Origin: Symsagittifera roscoffensis
Taxonomy: Eukaryota > Xenacoelomorpha > Acoela > Convolutidae
Length of the DNA stretch: 64,000 nt
Reading direction: 5' to 3'
NCBI RefSeq assembly: GCF_963678635.1
Contig: NC_087066.1
Location: forward strand, 63,990,282 to 64,054,281
Notes under the pieces: model-generated
Database searches by the model: none
What the model saw: only the letters and a program-made list of their open reading frames with translations
Told to the model about the DNA's origin: nothing
Position numbers and translations under genes: made by a program
In this document: in pieces, positions 10,476-20,438 of the stretch
How the letters are laid out: every line of letters starts with the position of its first letter
Numbering within the stretch: the stretch's first letter is position 1

Positions 10476-10584
10476 GTTCTGTTCTGTTCACAATCAAGTA
10501 CTTCGACATGAAGCGGACTAATATCATCAGTGATCAGGGGACAGCCGATGAACACTGCAAATATGACTACTTTTCCATCAATGG
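10476..10584 (+). pseudogene. CUB exon 2, second copy
   Basis: Counterpart of 601-709, still open, with intact acceptor and GTGAAT donor. It reads SVLFTIKYFDMKRTNII and HCKYDYFSING. The residues after FDM change from EW to KR, altering a usually acidic CUB position. It is called a pseudogene because exons on both sides are broken. Confidence 0.75.
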
Positions 10585-10728
10585 GTGAATAGCTACTTCA
10601 AAGACAGACTGCTTGTAACAGAGCAAAGCTTTGAATTTTCGTATTTTACTTCCAGGTGTCTATTAAGCTACCACTTTTGTTATTTCACATTACATTTGTG
10701 GTGTTCCAGTTTGAAATCAAGTTAATAT

Positions 10729-10870
10729 CCCCCCCCCCAAAAAAAGACCAAGTTAAGATCCTCCATCCCAGCGCTTAATTTAAATAAATTTGCTAAGCGC
10801 TGCATGTAAAATGTAAAATGCTCGATTCTGATTGGCTGAAAAATCTCAACTTAGAACCAAGTTAACATCC
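10729..10870 (+). repeat. Dispersed repeat, also at 34724
   Basis: After a run of 10 C, the block starting GACCAAGTTAAGATCC (10746) and running to CCAAGTTAACATCC (10870) resembles 34724-34850, including GCTGCATGTA and CTCGA.TTTGATTG-like stretches. Duplication copy 1 lacks it. It may be part of a small inverted-repeat transposon. Confidence 0.6.
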
Positions 10871-11350
10871 CAGCTTTAAGATCAAACATTATTAACGCCA
10901 AAATTTCCAATCAGAAGTAGATTTCGGGGAGGGGGGAACCATGACACAGTTTTGTAGAGGAGCTAGTATGCAATAAATTCGAGGGAGGATGGCCAAAAGT
11001 TTTGTTGAAAAGATAGATTACAGTTATATATGTGTTTTTGAAAATAGAACAAAATTATAAATTTTTTAGCTGTTGAGATTTCTTAGAGCTTTACTTTTTG
11101 GAGCCCTCCGAAAACGTTTAAAAACGTGAGCTGTGTTAAATTTGTAAATAAATTTATCATTAAAAATTGCATTGGATACTTCTAAAATATGGTATTCAAC
11201 CCAAAAATCTGGCCCTCACCAAGGGTGGGTTGGCGGGGGGGGGGGTACTCAGTCAGGGATGCGACCTCTTGTCGATCCAAAGGACCCTAAAAACTTTCTA
11301 AATATCTAGAGTAAAGGACCAAAAAATTTTTCTAAAGGCGCCTTGGGCGC

Positions 11351-11551
11351 CAATATATACTAATTTTGAGCGGGGAGCGCGTGTTTTTTCAAACTTTTGC
11401 CTTCGGAGCAGATATTATGGCCAAAACAGGGTCTTTTTAGTGCTTTGGGAGAGCTTGAAAAATCAAATTGGTCGATCTAAAAAAAGGTCGACAAAATTTT
11501 TGAAATTTACTTTCAAAAACCGCCCTCAAAAAAATCCTAGATCCGTCTCTG
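11351..11551 (+). repeat. Second copy of the hAT-like repeat
   Basis: Counterpart of 1296-1498 within duplication copy 2, with the same right terminus. Confidence 0.5.
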
Positions 11552-11615
11552 GCCGTCTCCAAGACTTCTTGTGTTGACCTCTGGAGTATGTGTGAATGTT
11601 TGTGCGTGTTTGGAG

Positions 11616-11815
11616 ATACAAGTAATGTGGGTACATTCCCGAGAAGACAGTCTGCATCTACAATGGGGAGGATGGGGGATGAGTGCCTAATCATTTTTAC
11701 AGTGATGACTACTTGGGTCCAAATGGGCCTTATACGGAGAGTTTCAGAGGGATCGAGATCAACTTCCAAACGTACACCGACAGTCAGTCTCACTTTAGAT
11801 ATCTTGAAATAATCT
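11616..11815 (+). pseudogene. CUB exon 3, second copy, two stops
   Basis: Counterpart of 1565-1764 with the same length and splice sites. Codon 3 (TAC in copy 1) is TAA at 11623, and GAA has become TGA at 11680. Downstream DDYLGPNGPYTESFRGIEINF is still readable. With the frameshift in exon 1 this shows that the second copy no longer encodes a CUB domain. Confidence 0.8.
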
Positions 11816-12274
11816 GTATCTGATTTAGAACCAGATAAGTCTGTGCCTTAATTACTATTACTGTTAAATAAGGGGTTTCAACTTCCTTTCATCAACTTAT
11901 TTCTAAAGGGGGATATTGAAACTGAAACTGATAGATACGCGAGGTGGGAGGAAAATGGAAAAAGAGCCGAATGATGGTAATCTTTTTAAACACCTTGTGG
12001 TATAGTAGCTGCAGCTGCAGCCACATTACATTAACCTTGATGGAGTGACGATGTTATGTATGTATGTATTTATATGTTTATTACTATTTCAACGGCAGTA
12101 TCTGTTGACCTAATTCTGCACATAAAAAGAGCAGATTACCGTACTACGCTACGGAGCTCAGTTATCTAGAAAAGAGCGTTAAAATAGAAAACATAAAGTA
12201 CGGTTTCAAGTGAATTAACAACTTTAAGATATATCTTTTGTTATACTTACAAAGTCTGGATATCGAGGTATCAC

Positions 12275-13596
12275 ATGGCGCAGTCAGCAGCATCTTTGTC
12301 CGAAGATAATCGCACAGACATGGAAATTTCTGTGTTTTGCACCTCAGCAAACTCGGATCTACCATGGAATTTTAAATTCTGATTGGATCAATTTCTCCTA
12401 GCTGTTACAGTAAAAAAGAACGTGAATCATGAAGTGTTGCTTAAGGACCCGAAACCAGTCATTGAAGAACCAATGCCACGACCAGAGACACCTAGACAAA
12501 ACAAAACTGAACAAGCTACTACGGATCGGGAAGCTAGAAATAGATCACTAAGGGACAAAGTCTTGCTGGAAAACGAAGAAAGAAAGGAGCGTGGACCAAA
12601 AGTGGGACACAACGTGTTTTACAACGAAGTCCAGAAACGCATCGCGTCGAGACTATTTCTTGCATTAGGAACGGAGGGGAAAAGGAGATTTGTCAAGAAA
12701 AATTCTCACATAGAAGTGTCAAAACTAGAGTGTAGAGAATTGGTAGCTCTAGCAAAAATCGCATTTGAAAAAACGAAAAGTATAACATACAAAAGATACA
12801 AGTTATTCGCAAGAACACAAAAATCAGGCAAGGCGCCGGAATCATTTCATGCTGCTTTAACCGCACAAGAAGCAAAGGCGGGGCTTGGTACATTAGAGGA
12901 TGAATTAGTTCGAAACCTTTTCATTTCCAGAATGAAAAATGCAGCTCTACAGGACTCATTGACGTTCGAATTTTTTTCCCCAATTGAAGTTTTAAAAAAG
13001 AGCGATAAAGTTTGAACAAAGCAAACAGACGACACAAGCCTTTCAGAAGTCATACACAAACACTGCAGATGCAAGAGGTCTATTGGGATCATAAACAAAA
13101 ATAAAACAAGAACCCATCATGGAGATTGGGAATAGAAGAGGAAATCAGAGGCGAACGAGCAAAGAGCCATATAAACGGAAAACATGGGACGCGAAGAGTA
13201 GCCTGAAAAACCGGCTGATCAGAAACAATGTATGAGATGCGGCAAACTTTTTGTGGAGGGACATCTACATAATTGTCCAGCGATGGGTAAGATGGGCAAA
13301 CGGTGCAACAAACCGAACCATTTCGCCCGAATGTGCAGATCCCAACAGGTCAACCAAGTGCCGGAAGAAACATCCATTTCAGAGGAAGAATGCAACCTCA
13401 TAAGATGTTTCGACTCGAGTGATGATTTCGAAATCATGATTAATGACAAAAACGAAACGTCCATACGGCAGATAGAAGTCTGCATTTCGGATCGTATCAA
13501 CCACAAAATAGATCGAAACCCAGAACGAAATAGCGCAAATGTAGGAAAAACTCACATCAGAAGAGATCCTCGTTCAGCACAAACTCAATCCTTAAA
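12275..13596 (+). pseudogene. gag: gag of element B (broken)
   Basis: Starts at ATG 12275 with the same TGA (12380-12382) as element A, then is open for 210 codons to 13015, longer than in A because the frameshift near 2730 is absent here. The capsid part includes YKRYKLFARTQKSG and LEDELVRNLFISRMKNAA. It ends at the frameshift shared with A. A 1-base loss near 13210 delays the nucleocapsid frame to 13232: CMRCGKLFVEGHLHNC and KRCNKPNHFARMC, the second knuckle again missing its first Cys. In B the knuckle frame continues into the protease. Confidence 0.85.
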
Positions 13597-13938
13597 GGCT
13601 TTAGTCAGGGTTGAAAACCAAATCAATAACATGGCTATTGACACAGGGAGTCCGGTGTCATTTCTGAATTGGGCAACAACTAGACAAATCATGAGGGCAG
13701 GTCCACAGACAAAATGCCGGCCGAAAGCTTAAATTTATCAGCGCAATTTGTCGACTACAACAAACAACCAATCTTAATTTTGGGCGCATCAAAAGCTAAT
13801 GTCAGGTCAGCTGGATGGGAAGTGAAAGGAGTATCATTTCTGGTCACGGAACGTCGCACCAGATGTATTCTAGGATTAGAGCAAAATTGGTATACACACA
13901 ACCCAAAAGACGGCACCAACGGAAAAGTCAAGATTTGA
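13597..13938 (+). pseudogene. Protease domain of element B
   Basis: In frame with the nucleocapsid: MAIDTGSPVSFLNW with the catalytic Asp-Thr-Gly, ending at a stop (13730-13732) created by the frameshift shared with A. The second half, NKQPILILGASKANV and FLVTERRTRCILG, is in the overlapping frame 13714-13938. Confidence 0.75.
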
Positions 13939-13939
13939 C

Positions 13940-15018
13940 GTGCTACTGTGCGAGCAGTCGGAAGGTTGGAAAAAACTACTTTATAATAAATTTTTAAACC
14001 TCTTTGATCGTCAAGGGAAACCAAAAAGTCATCTAGTTAGTACAAAACTTAAGTATCGATTATGCCCCATCCAAGAAAAAGGTCGAAGAATACCTATTCA
14101 CATACAGGATAAAGTACAAGCGGATTCAAACAAACTGCTATCAGAAGGGCACATAGAAAAATTGGAAAAATGTACCATTGACTGTTTCATTGCAGCAATC
14201 GCCGCAATAACCGTGAAAAAAGACGATTCGATCAAGCTAGCTCTAGACGCCAAACCAATAAACAGACAATTATACAAAACCAAATATCAAATGCCAAGCG
14301 TTGATGAACTGCTTGATTGCCTAAGCCAGATTGTTACTGCGAATACAGTAGGTGAGCTATATTTCACAGTCCTAGACTTTAAGTACGCCTACAGCCAATT
14401 AAAGTTAACTGCAGAAACATCAAAACCATGCAACTTTAATTTAGTGGGAGGGCAAGCAACAGGAACGTATAGGTTCATAACAGATTTCAATGGCCTGGCA
14501 AATATGCCAGCGGAGTTTAAAAAGCCATGGATTGAACCCTGAACCCCGCCCCAAATGCATTTTGTATTTTAGACGATATCCTGATGGTCTCTAAAGGGGA
14601 CGAAAAAGAGCATGAAATTAGTACGGGAGGTACTAAAGAGACTAGATAATGAAAACTTAGCACTGAAATTGGCAAATTGTGAGTTTTTTCAATCAGAGGT
14701 AAATTGGCTTGGCCACAAACTATCACCGACCGGAATTGTTCCCAAAATTACAAAACGGAGGCAATACTTAACCTACACCCACCTAAACCACTCAAACAAT
14801 TGCGATCTTTCTTGGGCAGTATAAATCACCTGTCAATTTTTATCCTGAACGCGGGGAGTCTAACAAATAAACTCAGGCCTTTATTACGAGATGAACATGA
14901 GAAAAAACTGAAAAGCATAAAAATGCCAGTGAGAAAATTTGATTGGGAGGAAAAACACTCAATAATATTTGACGAAATCAAACAAGCTGCAGCAAACAAT
15001 GCAAAAATCAATTATTAA
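13940..15018 (+). pseudogene. Reverse transcriptase of element B
   Basis: The 200-codon open segment 13940-14542 is the longest RT piece of the A/B pair. It includes PIHIQDKVQADSNKLLSEGH, ALDAKPINRQLYKTKYQMP, and FTVLDFKYAYSQLKL with the motif A Asp. Motif C (LDDILMVS) is at about 14571-14592 in a shifted frame. The thumb is NWLGHKLSPTGI and QLRSFLGSINHLS. Losses at 14545-14570 and 14750-14757 break the frame. Confidence 0.85.
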
Positions 15019-15033
15019 AACCCCGCAAGAGGA

Positions 15034-15636
15034 ACACAAGTTAAATTGATGCAAGCCACAGTGGGCTTGGGGCCAAATGGAACAAAAAAAAACAGGGCAG
15101 GGGGAGTGGATGCCAATATCTTTTGCATCACGCTACTTGACACACAAGAGAAGAAAGATTCGACGAACGAGCTTGAATTATTGCTGGTGGTATGGTTGGT
15201 GGACAGATTCAAACTTTACCTTTTGAGTAGGGAGTCTACCATAGCAACAGACAACAAAGCATTAACATCTGCTTTAGTTGAAAACCGCGCAAACAAAACG
15301 AATCAGTCTCGCCTCACTAGATGGGTGGATAGATTATTACCATATCACTTCAAAATCGTTCATATACCGGAAAACGATATGGGTATGGTTGAGTACCTAT
15401 CAAGGGAGCCTAATGGCGATCCATGGGCAGTGTCTGAAATTGATGAAAAGTTCGTGGTTATATCGATTGAAAAATGTCATAAAGCCCTCTACTGTTGGAA
15501 CAGTCGGCTAAGTAATACTGCAAAGCATAGTGACAGTGTAAAGGTTCTAGAACATTCGGAAGAAAACACTGGCAGTAACGCTAAAGCAAACACGTCATCT
15601 CACATTTGCTATAGCAAACAAATCGGTTCAAAATGA
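15034..15636 (+). pseudogene. RNase H domain of element B
   Basis: Open for 196 codons from 15046. It has the Glu helix (TNELELLLVVWLVDRF), then IATDNKALTSAL, in which the His usually following the catalytic Asp is Asn, then HIPENDM. Unlike A it reads through the codon that is TGA in A, and extends into a hydrophilic linker toward integrase. Confidence 0.8.
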
Positions 15637-16267
15637 ACAGGGCTCGACCGGAACGAAAACGGTCAAAATCCACGACTTGCAAAAACCAAAACAAACACTT
15701 TACACAATTTCTCTCATCATACTCAGTTGGCAAAGATATCGACCTTAAACTTAAATAAAAACAAAGAGAAAAAACAAAATGCAGGACGGAAATTCGAAAT
15801 TCGGATGAGTAAGACAAGAGCGGAAAGAAAAAAAAGGATCAGCGGGGGACACAAGCAGGTGACGGAGGAAGTAATGGAGACCACGTTTCAAAGGACAAGA
15901 CTGATAAAAAGAGGGACATAAGCAAAAAATATGAACTCGGACAGCTCAGATTCAGAAATATCATAAGCGGAGTGGCGGATAATGCGACAAATTCAGAACA
16001 AAGATGAAACAGGAACATCCACCTCGGCGGATACAAAGAGCAAAAAAATACTACCATCGTTAACTGCAGGCAGCGCGTCAAAAGAAAACGGTAAGGAGAT
16101 CCAGAAATTAGTCTCTTTTTGGGACAACAATGATAGAATTAGAAGCGCAAAACGAAATGGTCAGCCCAAGCACACCAAAAGAAATTGAAGGGAGCGGATC
16201 AAGGCCAAAATTGGAGGTGGACCTTACTGCGGACAGCTCAAGGTAGGACGATCAAGAGAGCAGCGCA

Positions 16268-17150
16268 GTGTCGCAAAAATTCAACCATAAGGAGCGAAGA
16301 CACCAAAGTCCAATTGATAACGATACAACAGGACTGGACAACCTGGCACGACTGTTTGATGGCACGCTCTTAGCCGAATTAATAACGGAGGACACGTGGA
16401 TGGATCGTCTTCGACGAGTGATTGAAAGGAACGACAGGCATACTTTTGAAATAATGGGCCCATACACCAACCCATTATGGCATCAGCTAAGTGTGGAAGA
16501 CGACTGCATATTGGTCGCCGAGCGTCTAGCAGTGCCTTTTCAACTACGATCAGCAGTATTGAAACGGATCCATTGTGGACATGCCGGTCAGGAGGCAATG
16601 CTCAAGGATTCGCACTCTTTGTGGTTGCCACACATGCATAAGGACATTGTCAACCTGGCCGAGGAGTGTAGGAGCTGTACGCGCTACGATAAGAACGCTA
16701 AATACATAATTCCCAAAAATGCCTCTAAGCCACTACCACTGCTAACAGTTCTCTGCTAACCTAATTGATCAGTTCTCTGGGTTAAAGGGAAAAGCAATGA
16801 AAAAATTCTGTTCTGAAAACAACATAGAACAAAAATTTTGCCCCGTGGGAGATCATCGAGGATGCGGACCCGATCTATTAAAACTATTAAAAGAAGACTA
16901 GGAGTAATGTTACTCGACGAAAATGTATCGTCCATAAAACTCTGCCTCAGTACGATCATTCGGGACCTCAGATGGGCAAAACAATAAACTATACAATGCT
17001 CTCCGATCGAAGCTTACTTTGGACGGCTACCAAAAATAGAATTTACAATATTAAGAGACAAATTCATAGCTAACTCTGATCGTTTAAACAAGATCTGGGG
17101 AGATCGGCGCTCACAGCATTTCAACTTGGGAAAAGAATGACCAGTCTAGA
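16268..17150 (+). pseudogene. Integrase of element B, core deleted
   Basis: Integrase inserts the cDNA. The open segment 16268-16759 ends with the zinc-binding H2C2 domain: HCGHAGQEAML, then LWLPHMHKDI and CRSCTRYDKN. The catalytic core should follow, with two Asp and a Glu. Instead sequence jumps within a few codons to a segment reading KKFCSENNIEQKF and CPVGDHRGCG, the Glu-side end of the core. The first half of the core is therefore deleted near 16745-16800. The downstream part (IKRRLGVMLLDEN, IEAYFGRLPKIEF) matches integrase helices. Confidence 0.75.
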
Positions 17151-17165
17151 GGGTTCGTCAAAATT

Positions 17166-18293
17166 TTGCCGACAGGAGCAAACAGCCGTGATGTGAGCCC
17201 GATGTTCGAACAGCAATCAGTATCGGCAAAAGACAGAGATAGAGCAAAAGCATTGAAAACGTTGCTAGAAGCGAATGCACGCTGGAATGCAACCCGACGA
17301 GATGCATCCGAAAGCGACATCAGAAGGCTGGTAGACGAGACCAGCACGATAAATCCTGATTTACGAAAGGAGCTCTTATACTCATGGAAGAAAGGGTTTA
17401 TCGAGGACAAACCAACGGAAGAGGGATACGTAGAGTCGCCAATCTTACTTCGCAAGGACGAGAATAGAAAGAGCGGAAAAGCCCTCGCAAATCCGCTGAA
17501 AGGAAGGGTTTTTGCCCACACGCCCTCTAATGTAAAGACAGCAGCTGGATCTATCTATAGGAAAAGCGATATTCTTTTATCAAAGATCAAGTCACCCCTA
17601 AAGACAATGAAGAAAGTGAAACAATGAGCGAGGGATTCAAAAAAAAAACCAGAAAAAAAACAGGAAGGATTTGCAGGGTGCTTTGGAATCAGAAAAAGAA
17701 GAAAGTGGCTACAACATGACAAATCATCAGAAGAATAAAGAACGATTCTAGGATAGCCCAGTGGGGGTGTCATCGAAGGACACAGTCTGGGGGACTAAAT
17801 CTTGCGGTTAAACGAGCAAAACCGAAAAATGCGGGGCCGATTTTAAACTTCCCGAAACAATCGAGCGAAGGCAGCCCAATGAAAGGGAACAAAAAGCCAA
17901 CTGTTCAAGAAGCCCGCAGAACCAAAGCTGCGGTAGCAGTCAATAAAGAACAAGCTACACAAAACGAGAGTCCAGGACCGTCGAACAAAAAAACAAATGA
18001 AGCAACCCCGACTACTCATCCAAAGTTTAAGAAAGCAATCGTCAATTACAAGATATGACCACGGATGAATGGGAGAAAACGTCGGATCAAGTATTGACAA
18101 GAGGGATCCAGAAAACAGCAGAAATTATACTGAAAACAAGGGAAGAAGAGGCCAACAATGATTCTCAACTAGACACACCAACAGGATTCTCGGACGAATC
18201 TGGCAGAGATGAACACCAAGGAAATACAATTCAAGTGAGACGAAGCAACCGTCAGACAAAACATCAGGGGCCGAAAATATACGGGAACCGGTG
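17166..18293 (+). pseudogene. C-terminal Pol tail of element B
   Basis: Follows integrase. The 153-codon segment (17166-17627) is charged and carries NARWNATRRDASESDIRRLV, comparable to ERAKDWNADDRVEDG in element D. A low-complexity Lys-rich stretch follows, and the last open segment (18055-18294) ends QVRRSNRQTKHQGPKIY, like IRRSSRNVGPPKFY in element D. This basic 'RRSxR' end is common at the C-terminus of Ty3-type Pol. Function unknown. Confidence 0.65.
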
Positions 18294-18307
18294 AAACACT
18301 CGGTCCG

Positions 18308-18334
18308 ACAAAGTCTAGACATCAAGGTATCACA
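18308..18334 (+). repeat. 3' LTR remnant of element B
   Basis: Starts ACAAAGTCTAGACATC and ends GGTATCACA. It matches the last bases before the primer-binding sites of A and B with two substitutions. The rest of the 3' LTR and any polypurine tract are missing. Confidence 0.65.
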
Positions 18335-18959
18335 CCCTTAAACCATTCTTACTTCACATTGAAGTGTGTCTGAAGTAACACTGCTCGCATCAAAGCAAAA
18401 CTCTAAAAACTTCCACTAACATATTGCGTCTGGAACAAGATTCTTACTTTTAAAAAGAAAAGTCTTACCCACAAGCTAAAGCAAAAATGAAAGAAATGAT
18501 TAGTTTCACGCATTAACGCATTGAACAGATTAATTAACTGGAGCCCATTATAAGGGTCGGGGCAGTGCAACAGTGCTGAAGAACAACAAGAAGAAAATGG
18601 CCGAAAAAGAAAATATTGACCGAAAAAGAAAATATTGTTCAACAGTTGAAAAGTAAAAAATTGCCATTGTAATCGATGCCACTTGTTAAACAAACAAAAA
18701 CTCTGAACCAACAATTATAACTCCGCAAAATATCAAATTTTCCTCTCGATTTCGCAACAAAACAAAACGAAAAGTTTGAGACATCGGAAACGCGCATGAT
18801 ATGAGAAACAGAGAGAAAACCGCGCATATTAATTATCCCATGTGCCATTTAAGTTTTTTGAAAACCCGATGGCTAACGAAAAGTCATCACATGCTAAAAA
18901 AAGCTGAAAAAAACCAAAAAAAACAACATAACTCGAGCGCACTTTGCATGATTCATTTA
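18335..18959. other. Spacer between elements B and C
   Basis: AT-rich, with a short inverted pair near 18350-18375 (CTTCACATTGAAG) and a duplicated GACCGAAAAAGAAAATATTG-like phrase at 18600-18640. No gene recognised. Confidence 0.5.
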
Positions 18960-19337
18960 TGGAACCACATCAAAACTATTCATTTTTATTGGTTATAAAT
19001 TATATATTTTATCCCTATAAAATATTAAAGACTAACCAATCACACTCCATCAAACTAACAACCCACTTATTTGTAAGTGCTGAAATTACTTGTAATTTCA
19101 GCAACAGAGCATTTGAAATTTCACTTAAAACTTAGTTGCTTTCTCCAAGAGACCGACTCGTAACGAACCAGTATACTCTAGATCCATTGGGACTAAGAGA
19201 TATAAGAGTAGGATTAAGATCGGTATTAGACTAAGAAGGTGCACGAATCTATCCAGCCGAAAATAAGATAGCGTGACGAGCAGACGGTGTACCCTATCTG
19301 AAATTACTCTGTGAGTTAGGCCATCCATCTCAACTCA
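18960..19337 (+). repeat. 5' LTR of element C
   Basis: 378 bp from TGGAACCACATC to CATCTCAACTCA. It aligns with 33385-33740 and 47950-48338. The shared core includes an ACTTGTAATTTCAGCA stretch, GACCGACTCGTAACGAACCA, and GACGGTGTACCCTATCTGAA near the end. No perfect target-site duplication was seen (left flank ATTTA, right flank TTTGC). Confidence 0.88.
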
Positions 19338-19339
19338 TC

Positions 19340-19357
19340 TGGTGCGACCAAAAGTCT
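19340..19357 (+). other. Primer-binding site of element C
   Basis: TGGTGCGACCAAAAGTCT begins two bases after the LTR end, as expected for the site where a tRNA 3' end (CCA) primes minus-strand synthesis. Element E has TGGTGCGACCATAAGTCTCG in the same place. I have not identified the tRNA. Confidence 0.75.
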
Positions 19358-20438
19358 CAAACAAGACCTTGAAAAACAAATTAGCCTAAAACTAACTTTT
19401 ATATTTGTAATTCTATTAGCACTGAATTTAGATTTTCATTTGCAAACATAATATATTTGAAGAAAAATCTTCAACAACAATCACAGCGCTAAACTTATTA
19501 TTGTACAATAACGACTGATAAAAACATCTCTAGTCGTTCCCTTCAAAAATCTGCAGTAAATTTAAAAAGATATCTGGAAAAAATCTTCATCGAAAAAAAA
19601 ATTATAAAAATTTGTTAGTAGACACACAAATTGTTAGTATATAATTGAATCATCTCTTCATCTCAGCTTCATCAACATAACAGCGAATCATAAATCCACT
19701 AACATCATCAAAAACTAATAAACTAAAATTTTTTATCAATCAAATTTAACTTAAATTATAGAGTCCTATCTTATGTTTATTTTTATTTAAATTAAACCTT
19801 TTTAAAAACCTAAAAAGTAAACAAGGCTTTCCATGGATCTTAAATTCACTTTTATCTAAAATAAATTTAATTTCATTAATTTTATATCTTGATCGTCAAG
19901 GCTTATCCTTGGATCAAATAGAACAATTTTGTTCTCCCCCTCACAATTAATAAAGTGTCTAACGACCTCAAATGTCGATTCATTATCCAACCCTTTCTCA
20001 AGACCCAGGACTAATCGAAATTTTTCAATCACACTAACCATTCTTATAAAGATAAACAGTGAAGAACTTCGGTTATTCATCCTTCACTTGACCCCCCCCC
20101 CTCTTACCTGACCCAGGATAATACTTAGACTTAGTAAGTTTAAAATAGTATCTAACAAACTAATTGTGATCTGATTATACCTGAACCCTGTGCATCGATT
20201 ACTATTCTCCAACCCTTGAACACAATCACTATCCCTAAGTAAGTTTAACTAAGTGAAAACCTTAACTAAGACTAGCCACGAGAAAGTAACAATCATTCTC
20301 AGGAATCGATATATACTTTTCTCTCCAACCCTGAAATACATGACCCAAGTTAGGCTAACCACAAAAAGTAGTAAGAACTAACAGTTTAAGACATTAAAAA
20401 TCACTAATCCCAATATTGCATCCGTCATCCTAAACCTT
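19358..20438 (+). other. 5' leader of element C
   Basis: About 1.1 kb of AT-rich non-coding sequence between PBS and the first gag-like frame; element E has a matching leader of ~0.9 kb. It holds conserved phrases such as GTGAAGAACTTCGGTTA and CTATTCTCCAACCCTTGA. Candidate packaging region, not demonstrated. Confidence 0.5.

Larger units (their letters stand above)
9883..15655 (+). repeat. Segmental duplication, copy 2
   Basis: Direct repeat of 1-5612. The offset drifts from 9882 at the left end to 10051 at the gag start because of indels in the CUB introns. The retrotransposon inside continues beyond the duplicated part to 18334. Copy 2 is the copy with broken CUB exons. Confidence 0.9.
12245..18334 (+). 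mobile_element. Ty3/gypsy-type LTR retrotransposon B
   Basis: Longer sibling of element A: gag, protease, RT, RNase H, integrase remnant and C-terminal tail, then a 27-base LTR end (18308-18334). The LTR/primer-binding-site junction is at 12275/12276 (TGGCGCAG). All domains are interrupted. No full LTR pair is visible, so age cannot be estimated from LTR divergence. Confidence 0.85.
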
